This document shows positions 1 to 6,658 of a stretch of 9,057 nucleotides of DNA, one piece after another. The position numbers were made by a program, and so were the translations under genes. The stretch's first letter is position 1, and each line of letters opens with the position of its first letter. The notes below the pieces were generated by a model. It saw only the letters and a program-made list of their open reading frames with translations. It was not told where the DNA came from and did no database searches. Origin of the DNA: Sphingomonadales bacterium (lineage in GTDB: Bacteria > Pseudomonadota > Alphaproteobacteria > Sphingomonadales > Sphingomonadaceae); NCBI GenBank assembly GCA_018067055.1, contig JAGPVK010000087.1, positions 1 through 9,057 of the forward strand. Reading direction: 5' to 3'.

Positions 1-54
1 ATCTTCGCCAAAAACATGTGGACGAAAGCTGTCCTTGCTGGAAATCTGGTTCAT
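1..54 (-). CDS. Start of an unidentified protein, cut by the window edge
   Basis: Only the first 18 codons are visible, reading MNQISSKDSFRPHVFGED; the frame is open to the edge. The start is well supported. The ATG at 54-52 shares its last bases with the TGA (53-51) of the acyltransferase gene above it, an ATGA overlap. A perfect GGAGG (complement of 62-66) lies 7 nt upstream. The overlap suggests translational coupling and a role linked to the acyltransferase, but that is inference. Eighteen residues are too few to name a family, so I give no function. Confidence 0.65.
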   Translation of the reverse strand, partial: MNQISSKDSFRPHVFGED

Positions 55-1268
55 TGCTGTCCCTCCGTCGGATCAAAAATTGTCCGCCCCTTGATCGTTC
101 CCATCAGCCTTTCGCCCAGCCGCAGGCCGCGAAAAACTGCCCGGCGCGGGACGCCTTTCAGTTCAATCGAGAAACGCCCGATATGGCGGCGTCCGGACCA
201 GATGCTGTCGATCATCGGATGATCCTCCGCAGCGCAGCTGTCCATCCAGGCAATCGACCGGTTTTCGAGTATCTTGAGATTTTCCAGTTGCAGCAGCACG
301 CCGGGGGAAAAGCGGGAAAAGGCTTCATCAAAGGCGGTCTTGAAGGAAAAGCTGCCGTGACCGCTATGGAAATTCACCAGCATCGCCAGTGGTGTGCCCT
401 CGAGCCGGATATCATATCGTTCGAGCTGCCCGGACCGCGCCGCACCGATCAGGGCATCGCGGAAAAACTCCCGTGTCTGCTCCGAGGAATCGAGTGCCGA
501 GCCGCCGAGGCCTTTCCAGCCGGTTTTTTCCAGGTGCAGAAATTCGTCAATCCACTGGTCGAGACCTTCGGCACCGGAATATTGGTGGTAGGTCACTTCT
601 CCCAGTTCATCCAGTCGCTTGGCCTGTCGCCTCAGTTCCTTGCGTTTTTTCCCGCGAACGGTCGCCTGAAAATATGCCTCCGAACCGAGGGTGCTTTGCA
701 AAAATGCCCGCGCCTCGCTGTGCACCAGATCGCACCTGCGTTTCTGGCTGGCGCAGACTGCTCGCATCGCCTGATCCAGCGGACCACCGATGGTCATGCC
801 ATTGATATGCAGAAAGCCGGGCCATGCGCTCCCGTCGAGGGCGATCAGCAATTGCTCCCAGAAGTTCTGCTCAAAGCCCTTGCGGACCAGTGGCGTGCCG
901 AGAAAACAATTGTGATGCATCCAGTTCTGGACATGCGGCACCGGCCAGCGCCCGAACCGGTTGGTTGGACCGAGCGGCAGCAGACCCAGCAATCGGGACT
1001 GTCCGGGCTCATTTTCCCACAACAGGAACAGACGCAGCTCCGGGTGAAGCTCGAAATAGGCGAAGCCGGGACGCAGGAACCATGGCTCATGGAAAATATT
1101 CGGTTCGCTCGCCTGCCCGGCAAGGTCGCTCCACGCCTCGACCAGATTGGCATCGATTTCGGCAACCGGCAGGAATATCGCCTGAGATCCGGATGCAGAC
1201 AGGCCCTCACGGAACCGGTTGGCCCGGATATCCTTGCCTTTCAACTTCTGTAACCCGCTTAAATCCAT
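51..1268 (-). CDS. GNAT-like acyltransferase of the CelD/BcsL type (Acetyltransf_6 domain)
   Basis: This 405-residue protein is probably cytoplasmic; I see no signal peptide or membrane helix. The C-terminal half resembles the Acetyltransf_6 (PF13480) domain found in FemAB-like and CelD/BcsL proteins. It has a basic stretch KKRKELRRQAKRLDELGEV at about 207-225, FLHLEKTGWKG at 243-253, GSALD at 256-260, FFRDAL at 268-273, and a core of GTPLAMLVNF (291-300) followed by FKTAFDEAFSRFSPG (309-323). The N-terminal half (about 30-170) looks like a second, degenerate GNAT-type lobe, with FHEPWFLRPGFAYFE at 59-73. The family transfers acyl or aminoacyl groups to amines in envelope polymers or lipids; the substrate here is unknown. 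The ATG at 1268 has only a weak upstream ribosome binding site. The stop overlaps the next gene by 4 bp. It is separated from hppA by a strong terminator, so it probably has its own promoter in 1269-1375, where I see no convincing -35/-10 pair. Confidence 0.85.
   Translation of the reverse strand: MDLSGLQKLKGKDIRANRFREGLSASGSQAIFLPVAEIDANLVEAWSDLAGQASEPNIFHEPWFLRPGFAYFELHPELRLFLLWENEPGQSRLLGLLPLGPTNRFGRWPVPHVQNWMHHNCFLGTPLVRKGFEQNFWEQLLIALDGSAWPGFLHINGMTIGGPLDQAMRAVCASQKRRCDLVHSEARAFLQSTLGSEAYFQATVRGKKRKELRRQAKRLDELGEVTYHQYSGAEGLDQWIDEFLHLEKTGWKGLGGSALDSSEQTREFFRDALIGAARSGQLERYDIRLEGTPLAMLVNFHSGHGSFSFKTAFDEAFSRFSPGVLLQLENLKILENRSIAWMDSCAAEDHPMIDSIWSGRRHIGRFSIELKGVPRRAVFRGLRLGERLMGTIKGRTIFDPTEGQQ
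62..66 (-). promoter_or_regulatory. Ribosome binding site of the left-edge partial gene
   Basis: The minus strand reads GGAGG here, followed by 7 nt and then ATG at 54. It lies inside the last codons of the acyltransferase gene, as expected for a coupled pair. It is the main evidence that a real gene continues past the left edge. Confidence 0.7.
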
Positions 1269-1375
1269 TGTTGTCGCTACGTCCGGCCAATTGCTGTTCT
1301 GGCGGCAAGGCTAACGGGAAAGGGGTAATATCTCATTAACGCTGTGCGGAGAAAAGCCGCCTCGCCAGGGCAATC

Positions 1376-1410
1376 AAAAACCCCGCCGAAATCGCTTCCG
1401 GCGGGGTTTA
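1376..1410 (-). terminator. Intrinsic terminator after hppA
   Basis: A perfect 8-bp GC-rich stem (CCCCGCCG at 1381-1388, CGGCGGGG at 1399-1406) has a 10-nt loop. On the minus strand it is followed directly by TTTTT (complement of 1380-1376), a textbook rho-independent terminator about 95 nt beyond the hppA stop. On the plus strand the stem is followed by TTTATTTC, a weaker tract, and no plus-strand gene needs it. It should insulate the acyltransferase gene from hppA transcription. Confidence 0.9.
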
Positions 1411-1422
1411 TTTCAAGAGTTA

Positions 1423-1482
1423 GTCCTGAGCTTGTCGAACGACACTCATCGTCGATGAAACGGTCTTCGACAGGCCCAGACC
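1423..1482. repeat. Imperfect palindromic (REP-like) intergenic repeat
   Basis: The left arm GTCCTGAGCTTGTCGAAC (1423-1440) faces the right arm CTTCGACAGGCCCAGACC (1465-1482). They are imperfect reverse complements, sharing a TTCGACA-(A/G)-GC-(T/C)-CAG core. The 24-nt interior holds a near-palindrome, CATCGTCGATG (1447-1457). It sits in the 3' untranslated region of hppA, between its stop and the terminator. From memory, the CCTGAGCTTGTCGAA motif recurs between genes in sphingomonads and other alphaproteobacteria; I could not check this. Only one copy is in the window. Confidence 0.7.
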
Positions 1483-1501
1483 TGACGGATATTCAGTCCG
1501 C

Positions 1502-3625
1502 TTACATGCCGCCCTGCGCCGCATAAAGCGCTGCCAGCAGCAGCAATGCGACGATATTGGTGATCTTGATCATCGGGTTGACGGCTGGACCTGCGGTATC
1601 CTTGTAAGGATCGCCGACAGTATCGCCGGTCACGGCTGCTTTATGGGCTTCCGAACCCTTGCCGCCATGATTGCCGTCTTCGATATATTTCTTGGCATTG
1701 TCCCAGGCACCGCCACCCGCTGTCATCGACAGGGCAACGAACAGGCCGGAGACGATCACGCCAAGCAGCAAGGCGCCCAGAGCCGCAAAGCCATTGGCCT
1801 GACCCGCTACCGCCGTGATCGCGAAATAGACCACGATCGGAGCGAGAACCGGCAGCAGCGATGGCAGGATCATTTCCTTGATCGCCGCCTTGGTTACCAG
1901 ATCCACGGTCCGTGCATAGTTGGGACGCGAGGTACCAGCCATGATGCCCGGATCGCTGGCAAACTGCTCGCGGACGTCTTTGACAACGTCACCGGCAGCA
2001 CGGCCAACAGCGGTCATGCCCATCGAACCGAACAGATAAGGCAGCAAGGCACCCAGCAGCAGGCCAACGATCACATAGGGGTTTTCAAGGCTGAAGCTGA
2101 CGTCAAGGTTCGGAAAGAACTCCTTGAGGTCGGCTGTGTAAGCTGAGAAAAGCACGAGTGCCGCAAGGCCGGCAGAACCGATGGCATAGCCCTTGGTCAC
2201 AGCCTTGGTGGTGTTGCCCACCGCGTCCAGCGCATCGGTCTTGTTGCGAACGCTTTCGTCGAGACCCGCCATTTCGGCGATACCGCCTGCGTTATCGGTA
2301 ACCGGACCATAAGCATCCAGCGCCACAACCATGCCGGCGAGCGCCAGCATGGCGGTTGCCGCAAAGGCGATGCCGATCAGGCCAGCAAGCTGGAACGCAA
2401 CCACGATACCGACAACGATAACCAGCGTCGGCAAGGCCGTCGCTTCCATCGAAATCGCCAGTCCCTGGATCACGTTGGTGCCGTGGCCGGTTTCTGAAGA
2501 TTTGGCGATCGACCGCACCGGACGATATTGCGTGCCGGTATAATATTCGGTGATCCAGATGATCAGGCCGGTAACCGCCAGACCAACCATCATCGACCAG
2601 AACAGGGCCATGCCGGTAAAGCCGCCAGTGCCATCAAGCGCGACACCGATGGGCGTATCCATGTCACCCAGCGTGCGCATCGTGACATAATAGATCGCCG
2701 GGATCGAGAGCACGGCAGTGGTGATGAAACCCTTGTACAGCGCGCCCATGATGTTCGTGCCGCTACCCAGTCGCACCATATAGGTACCGATGATCGAGGT
2801 CAGGATGCAGACACCACCGACAATCAGCGGCAGCGACATCAGATCGGCCAGCATCGCGCTGCCAACAAGATCGCCAAACAGAAGCGCCAGCAGCACCATC
2901 GTCGCGCCAACCGTCACCACATAGGTCTCGAACAGATCGGCCGCCATGCCGGCGCAATCGCCGACATTGTCGCCAACATTATCCGCGATGGTCGCCGGGT
3001 TGCGTGGATCATCCTCGGGAATGCCCGCTTCAACCTTGCCGACCAGGTCGGCGCCGACGTCAGCAGCCTTGGTAAAGATACCGCCGCCGAGCCGTGCAAA
3101 AATCGAAATCAGCGAAGCGCCGAAAGCCAGAGCGACCAGCGAGTCAATGACCGTGCGGTCATTGGCCGCCAGACCCATCTGGGTGGTCAGCACGTAGAAG
3201 AAGATGGAGATCGCCAGCAATGCAAGGCCAGCCACCAGCATGCCCGTCACCGCACCGGCGCGGAACGCGACGGTGAGACCGGTTTGCAGGCTTTCGCTGG
3301 CACCCTGTGCTGTACGGACATTGGCGCGAACCGAAATGTTCATGCCAATATAGCCAGCAACGCCGGAAAGAATCGCGCCAAGCAGGAAGCCGGTTGTGGA
3401 TATGGGACCCAGAAATATGAAAACCAGTACCGCGACGACTACGCCGACCATGGCGATCGCACGATATTGGCGGTTCAGATAGGCTTGTGCGCCTTCCTGG
3501 ATAGCGCCGGCAATGGATTGCATTTTTTCGTTGCCAGCCGGTGCATTGAGCACCTGGCGGCTGGTTATGAAGCCGTATAATATGGCTACAAAACCACATA
3601 AAATTGAAATGGTGACTACAGTCAT
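1502..3625 (-). CDS. hppA: Membrane-bound proton-pumping pyrophosphatase, K+-independent type
   Basis: It hydrolyses cytosolic pyrophosphate and couples this to proton export across the inner membrane. The 707-residue length fits the family, with many hydrophobic helices spread over the protein (about 16 expected). The substrate-binding signature is clear: [11 protein letters not shown] at 189-199, [20 protein letters not shown] at 204-223, and the late [10 protein letters not shown] (637-646) and [18 protein letters not shown] (667-684). [10 protein letters not shown] at 470-479 has Lys474 and Thr477; in family knowledge this pair marks K+-independent H+-pumps, where K+-dependent forms have Ala and usually Gly or Ala. 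The start at 3625 was chosen over an in-frame ATG at 3664 because the protein then opens with the family's first helix ([19 protein letters not shown]) and a G-rich Shine-Dalgarno lies 10 nt upstream. It lies downstream of thiL, with a candidate promoter in the gap. Confidence 0.97.
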   Translation of the reverse strand: MTVVTISILCGFVAILYGFITSRQVLNAPAGNEKMQSIAGAIQEGAQAYLNRQYRAIAMVGVVVAVLVFIFLGPISTTGFLLGAILSGVAGYIGMNISVRANVRTAQGASESLQTGLTVAFRAGAVTGMLVAGLALLAISIFFYVLTTQMGLAANDRTVIDSLVALAFGASLISIFARLGGGIFTKAADVGADLVGKVEAGIPEDDPRNPATIADNVGDNVGDCAGMAADLFETYVVTVGATMVLLALLFGDLVGSAMLADLMSLPLIVGGVCILTSIIGTYMVRLGSGTNIMGALYKGFITTAVLSIPAIYYVTMRTLGDMDTPIGVALDGTGGFTGMALFWSMMVGLAVTGLIIWITEYYTGTQYRPVRSIAKSSETGHGTNVIQGLAISMEATALPTLVIVVGIVVAFQLAGLIGIAFAATAMLALAGMVVALDAYGPVTDNAGGIAEMAGLDESVRNKTDALDAVGNTTKAVTKGYAIGSAGLAALVLFSAYTADLKEFFPNLDVSFSLENPYVIVGLLLGALLPYLFGSMGMTAVGRAAGDVVKDVREQFASDPGIMAGTSRPNYARTVDLVTKAAIKEMILPSLLPVLAPIVVYFAITAVAGQANGFAALGALLLGVIVSGLFVALSMTAGGGAWDNAKKYIEDGNHGGKGSEAHKAAVTGDTVGDPYKDTAGPAVNPMIKITNIVALLLLAALYAAQGGM

Positions 3626-3635
3626 TGCTGAGCAT

Positions 3636-3642
3636 CCCCCCC
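3636..3642 (-). promoter_or_regulatory. Poly-G ribosome binding site of hppA
   Basis: A run of seven G on the minus strand ends 10 nt before the ATG at 3625 and is the only Shine-Dalgarno-like sequence near it. A second run of six G (3657-3662) overlaps the alternative ATG at 3664, which has no comparable site upstream. This decides the hppA start. Confidence 0.55.
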
Positions 3643-3686
3643 TATTTTTCCACGAGCCCCCCATTGATCAGGGCGCTTTCGCGATT

Positions 3687-3716
3687 TGTATAGTGCGGGA
3701 AACGCGAACCGCGCAA
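3687..3716 (-). promoter_or_regulatory. Candidate sigma-70-type promoter for hppA
   Basis: On the minus strand TTGCGC (complement of 3716-3711) is followed after 18 nt by TATACA (complement of 3692-3687). The -10 is good. The -35 matches TTGACA only at TTG, though CTTG fits alphaproteobacterial promoters. It would start transcription about 50-55 nt before the hppA ATG. No terminator with a T-tract follows thiL, so read-through from the upstream operon may also supply hppA mRNA. Read by eye only. Confidence 0.4.
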
Positions 3717-3781
3717 GTCCTGATTTAACGGCCCAATTGAATGGCTTGAGAAGCTATCCAATTTGATAGAATCTTGTCCGG

Positions 3782-4717
3782 TCAGGCGTGCACAAATCCC
3801 AGATGCTCGGGAAGTTGCAGGCGTTCGCCATGGCTGTGCAGCGCGACGCCCGATCCCGGACGGCAAATACCGACGCAGGTCAGCGGCACCGACAATACGG
3901 TTTCGGGACTGGCGGTGAGCAGCAACTGATAATCGTCGCCGCCGGTCGCTGCCTTGATCCGTGCCTCTGTGTCATCGCCGACAAGCGCCTGAAATTGCTT
4001 GGACAAGGGCACTTCCGCCAGATCGATTTCGATCTGAACGCCGCTCGCCGCTGCAATCCGCGATGCGTCGAGCAAAAGGCCGTCGGAAATATCCATCATG
4101 CTGCTGACCAGATTGGACAATATCCTGCCCTCTTCCAGTCGCGGCGTCGGCCGCGTGTGCGCTTTCAGCAAGGATGCGGTGGTGTCGATATCCGATGACC
4201 GCAGCGATCCCGATGCGATTTGCAGACCCGCCCAGGCATCACCAATGGTGCCGGTAACATAGACAGCATGGCCCGGCTTGGCATTGCTGCGCGAGGGCAC
4301 GATATGGCCTTTCGCTTCGCCAATCGCGGTCAGGCCAAAGGTTCGCGGCGCATTTGCGCCCATCGCCACGGTATCGCCGCCGAGCAGCGGCACCGCAAAG
4401 CGGTCGATCGCCTGCTTCAGCCCCTCGACAAAGGCGGCATCCCACTGATCGCCCGAGGTGCGGCCATAGCCGAGCAGAACGCCCAGCGGTTTCGCTCCCT
4501 TGGCCGCGAGATCGGACAGATTGACGGCGACCAGCTTCCACGCGACATCGGCGGGATCGGCATCGGCAAGAAAATGCACGCCTTCGACCATCATGTCATG
4601 GGTCATCACCAGCTTGTGCCGCCCGAACGGCATCATCGCGACATCGTCGGTCAGTCCGCGCGCGGCAGGATGGGTGGTGATCGCCTTCAACCGGTCAATA
4701 AATTGTAATTCGTTCAA
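3782..4717 (-). CDS. thiL: Thiamine-monophosphate kinase
   Basis: ThiL phosphorylates thiamine monophosphate with ATP to give thiamine diphosphate, the last step of cofactor synthesis, in the cytoplasm. The 311 residues are close to the usual family length and all main motifs are present: LTDDVA at 22-27 (metal and ATP aspartates), MTHDMMVEGVHF at 38-49, NLSDLAAKGAKP at 66-77, LLGGDTV at 111-117, VTGTIGDAWAGL at 154-165, MDISDGLLLDASRIA at 208-222 and GGDDYQLLLT at 259-268. The start is a TTG at 4717. It is preferred because the first ATG codon in frame (Met28) would remove the conserved Asp pair, and because TTG overlaps the upstream TGA as TTGA. A GGAG lies about 13 nt upstream, which is rather far, so translation probably relies on coupling. 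nusB-thiL linkage is common in proteobacteria; here a hydrolase gene separates them. Confidence 0.95.
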   Translation of the reverse strand: MNELQFIDRLKAITTHPAARGLTDDVAMMPFGRHKLVMTHDMMVEGVHFLADADPADVAWKLVAVNLSDLAAKGAKPLGVLLGYGRTSGDQWDAAFVEGLKQAIDRFAVPLLGGDTVAMGANAPRTFGLTAIGEAKGHIVPSRSNAKPGHAVYVTGTIGDAWAGLQIASGSLRSSDIDTTASLLKAHTRPTPRLEEGRILSNLVSSMMDISDGLLLDASRIAAASGVQIEIDLAEVPLSKQFQALVGDDTEARIKAATGGDDYQLLLTASPETVLSVPLTCVGICRPGSGVALHSHGERLQLPEHLGFVHA

Positions 4718-5637
4718 GAGAGGGCGTGCTCCAGTGCCATTCTGATGGAAGCGTTGGCGCGCTTGCTGACCGCTGCCTGAGGGGCAAATCCGTTGAATCC
4801 GTGCGGCGCTCCGGGGTAGATAGCAAGTTCAACCGGAACACCGGATGAACGAAGGCGGTTAGCGTAGGCAATATCTTCGTCGAGAAACAGGTCGAGATCG
4901 CCGCACATGATATAGGCGGGCGGCAGGCCGCTGAGATCGGGGGCCCGCGCGGCAGCGGCATAAGGGCTGGCACCGGATTCTTCTGCGTAAAGCGACCAGG
5001 CGTGCAGCGAGGTTTCGCGTGTCCATGTCGATGGCGGAATGTCCATATGGCCCGACGGCGTATCGTGCTGGTCATCGATCATCGGATAGATCAGCAGCTG
5101 GAACGCGATCTCCGGCCCACCCCGGTCGCGGTTCATCAGCGCAGCGCTCGCCGCCAGCCCCCCGCCCGCGCTTGGTCCGGCGAGGATGATCTTGCGCGGC
5201 TTGCGATTTTTCGCCACCCGCTCGATCACCGCGCAGACATCCCGGGCCGCGGCCGGCGCGCGATGTTCCGGCGCCATCCGGTAATCGACCGAGATCACCG
5301 GTGCCAGCGAAGAATAGCCCTGGGCAGACAGATCGTCGGCGCTGCCCATCACATAACCGCCGCCGTGCAGCCAGATGATCGTGCAATCGGGATAGAGCAG
5401 ATCACGGGCGCGATATTCGATCACCGCCACATCAGGATCGCCCTCCAGTCCGGGCATGTGATATTCGTCTTTCTGGCCGTCATATTCGGGCAGACCGACC
5501 GCCATCTGGGCAAACATCGCGTCGAGCGCGGCGCGGGCGCTGGCCACGTCCGTCTTCAATATCTCGAAAAGATAGGGCCCTTCCGCCGCGATCATGTCGC
5601 GGAAAGCGGGATCAAGCCGGTCCAGAAAGTCTGACAA
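4714..5637 (-). CDS. Alpha/beta hydrolase, hormone-sensitive-lipase type esterase
   Basis: This 307-residue cytoplasmic hydrolase (no signal peptide) probably cleaves small carboxylic esters. The HSL-type oxyanion motif HGGGYVMGS is at 91-99, followed by the family's SVDYRMAPEHRAPAA at 116-130. The nucleophile elbow is GPSAGGG at 154-160 with Ser156. The likely acid is Asp249 in GDLDLFLDED (246-255), and the base is His279 in YPGAPHGF (274-281). The usual elbow is GDSAGG, so Asp to Pro before the serine is odd. The start is TTG at 5637, with GGGGGA 6 nt upstream; the nearby ATG at 5650 is out of frame. The gene follows nusB by 30 nt and overlaps the thiL start, so it is probably co-transcribed with both. 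Physiological substrate unknown. Confidence 0.88.
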   Translation of the reverse strand: MSDFLDRLDPAFRDMIAAEGPYLFEILKTDVASARAALDAMFAQMAVGLPEYDGQKDEYHMPGLEGDPDVAVIEYRARDLLYPDCTIIWLHGGGYVMGSADDLSAQGYSSLAPVISVDYRMAPEHRAPAAARDVCAVIERVAKNRKPRKIILAGPSAGGGLAASAALMNRDRGGPEIAFQLLIYPMIDDQHDTPSGHMDIPPSTWTRETSLHAWSLYAEESGASPYAAAARAPDLSGLPPAYIMCGDLDLFLDEDIAYANRLRSSGVPVELAIYPGAPHGFNGFAPQAAVSKRANASIRMALEHALS

Positions 5638-5642
5638 TATTT

Positions 5643-5648
5643 TCCCCC
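5643..5648 (-). promoter_or_regulatory. Ribosome binding site fixing the TTG start of the hydrolase
   Basis: The minus strand reads GGGGGA here, ending 5-6 nt before the TTG at 5637. No in-frame ATG with such a site exists until Met15, which has none. Confidence 0.6.
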
Positions 5649-5667
5649 ATGCCAGCCGGGGTTTGGT

Positions 5668-6114
5668 TCAGCCCCGTACCTGTTTCGCGATGCTGTCCAG
5701 AAGCCCGTTCACAAAACCGGCGTCTTTCTTGTTGAAGAAGGCATGGGCGACATCCAGATATTCGTCAATCACCGTTGCGATCGGCACATCTTCCTGTGCG
5801 ACCAATTCAAAGGTTCCGCAGCGCAATATCTGCAGCATCGTCTTGTCGAGACGACCAATGGTCCATCCGGTGGCCAGTTTCGAGATCACCAGCTGATCGA
5901 TTTCCTCGAGCCGCGATGTCACGCCAATGACAAGTTCGTCAAAAAAGTCCCGCTCGGCCGGATGATATTGGTCATCCTCGATTTCCTTGCCCAACCTGTG
6001 GTCGTGAAATTCCTTGAGCAGCTTCGGCACCGGCGTCTTTTCCATCTGATGCTGGAACAGCGCCTGCACGGCGGCTAGCCGCGCGGCGGATCGGGATGTG
6101 GATTTTGCGGTCAT
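5668..6114 (-). CDS. nusB: Transcription antitermination factor NusB
   Basis: NusB binds boxA RNA with NusE (S10) and helps RNA polymerase read through ribosomal RNA operons. The 148 residues match the family. SRSAARLAAVQALFQ at 7-21 is the basic RNA-binding N-terminal helix. LDKTMLQILRCGTFELV at 89-105 and VIDEYLDVAHAFFNKKDAGF at 115-134, then VNGLLDSIA, are the conserved C-terminal helices. The ATG at 6114 overlaps the stop of the DUF1993 gene (ATGA), indicating coupled translation. In many proteobacteria nusB follows ribH and precedes thiL; here it sits behind histidine genes and no ribH is visible. Confidence 0.95.
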   Translation of the reverse strand: MTAKSTSRSAARLAAVQALFQHQMEKTPVPKLLKEFHDHRLGKEIEDDQYHPAERDFFDELVIGVTSRLEEIDQLVISKLATGWTIGRLDKTMLQILRCGTFELVAQEDVPIATVIDEYLDVAHAFFNKKDAGFVNGLLDSIAKQVRG

Positions 6115-6641
6115 GCTCTTTTCATCCGTGGCATGCCCAGAAAATCGCGTTTGCCAATCGGCAGCCCGTGCTCGCGCAGCAGGTCATAGGCGGTCGTGGC
6201 ATGGAAATAGAAATTGGGCTGGGCAAAACTCAGCAGGAAATTCTCGGCGGTGAACGGCATAACGGTGTCCTTGAAACGGAATTCCATATGCTGGCCGACA
6301 AAGCCTTCCATCTCGGCTTCGCTGACCGCTTCGAGACCGGCCTTTGCTTCATCGAGCTTCTCATACAGACCTGCCCAGTCACCAGGCGGCGCGACCAGGC
6401 TTGGCGTGAACACGCCCTCGCGCACCGCTTCGATCGCGCCGAGCGAATGCTCGCGGCAGCATTTCACCTGATAGGAAAAGGGCTGCATATCCTCGATCAG
6501 CCGTGCGCCGATAATCTCGTCCGGCGCCAAGCCATTGTCCTCGCAATGGGCCTTCGCCTTGTCGACCAGCGCGCGGACGGCAGCAATCATTTGCAGCTGG
6601 GTTGGGATTACGGCGTCATATAGGGAAATGGTCATGGACAT
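6111..6641 (-). CDS. DUF1993 family protein
   Basis: This 176-residue soluble protein matches the DUF1993 pattern (PF09351, a DinB-like four-helix fold). It starts SLYDAVIPTQLQMIAAVRAL (6-25) and has LIEDMQPFSYQVKCCREHS at 48-66. It ends with the family block FLLSFAQPNFYFHATTAYDL (135-154), then LREHGLPIGKRDFLG. The His residues at 65, 118 and 147 could bind metal as in DinB relatives, but that is inference. No biochemical role is established that I know of. The start is either ATG 6641 or ATG 6635, two codons apart; neither has a strong Shine-Dalgarno (AGAAAG precedes 6641). It lies 17 nt after hisD and overlaps nusB by 4 bp, so it is an integral operon member. Confidence 0.85.
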   Translation of the reverse strand: MSMTISLYDAVIPTQLQMIAAVRALVDKAKAHCEDNGLAPDEIIGARLIEDMQPFSYQVKCCREHSLGAIEAVREGVFTPSLVAPPGDWAGLYEKLDEAKAGLEAVSEAEMEGFVGQHMEFRFKDTVMPFTAENFLLSFAQPNFYFHATTAYDLLREHGLPIGKRDFLGMPRMKRA

Positions 6642-6658
6642 GGTCTTTCTGTTGCTGG

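Noticed and set aside
18..1253. Plus-strand open frame of about 411 codons opposite the acyltransferase
   Set aside because: No recognisable domain or ribosome binding site. The minus frame has a clear family pattern and an ATGA junction with the next gene.
1269..1375. Promoter of the acyltransferase gene (TTTTCT-17-GATATT on the minus strand)
   Set aside because: Both boxes match poorly. A promoter is expected here, but I cannot place it.
1344..1526. 60-codon plus-strand open frame between the acyltransferase and hppA
   Set aside because: It runs through the terminator and the palindromic repeat and into the end of hppA; no ribosome binding site or family pattern.
2528..3580. Long plus-strand open frame of about 350 codons
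   Set aside because: It lies fully antisense to hppA, whose motifs are unmistakable. Its composition (rich in Arg, His, Asp, Gln) is typical of a mirror frame of a high-GC gene.
3626..3664. 13-codon extension of HppA from an ATG at 3664
   Set aside because: No ribosome binding site; it encodes a G-rich, charged tail before the normal first membrane helix.
3740..3781. Possible terminator after thiL
   Set aside because: Only weak 4- to 5-bp stems (for example CTATC/GATAG) with no T-tract on the minus strand.
5617..5650. ATG at 5650 as the hydrolase start
   Set aside because: It is out of frame with the hydrolase; the in-frame TTG at 5637 has the well-spaced GGGGGA.
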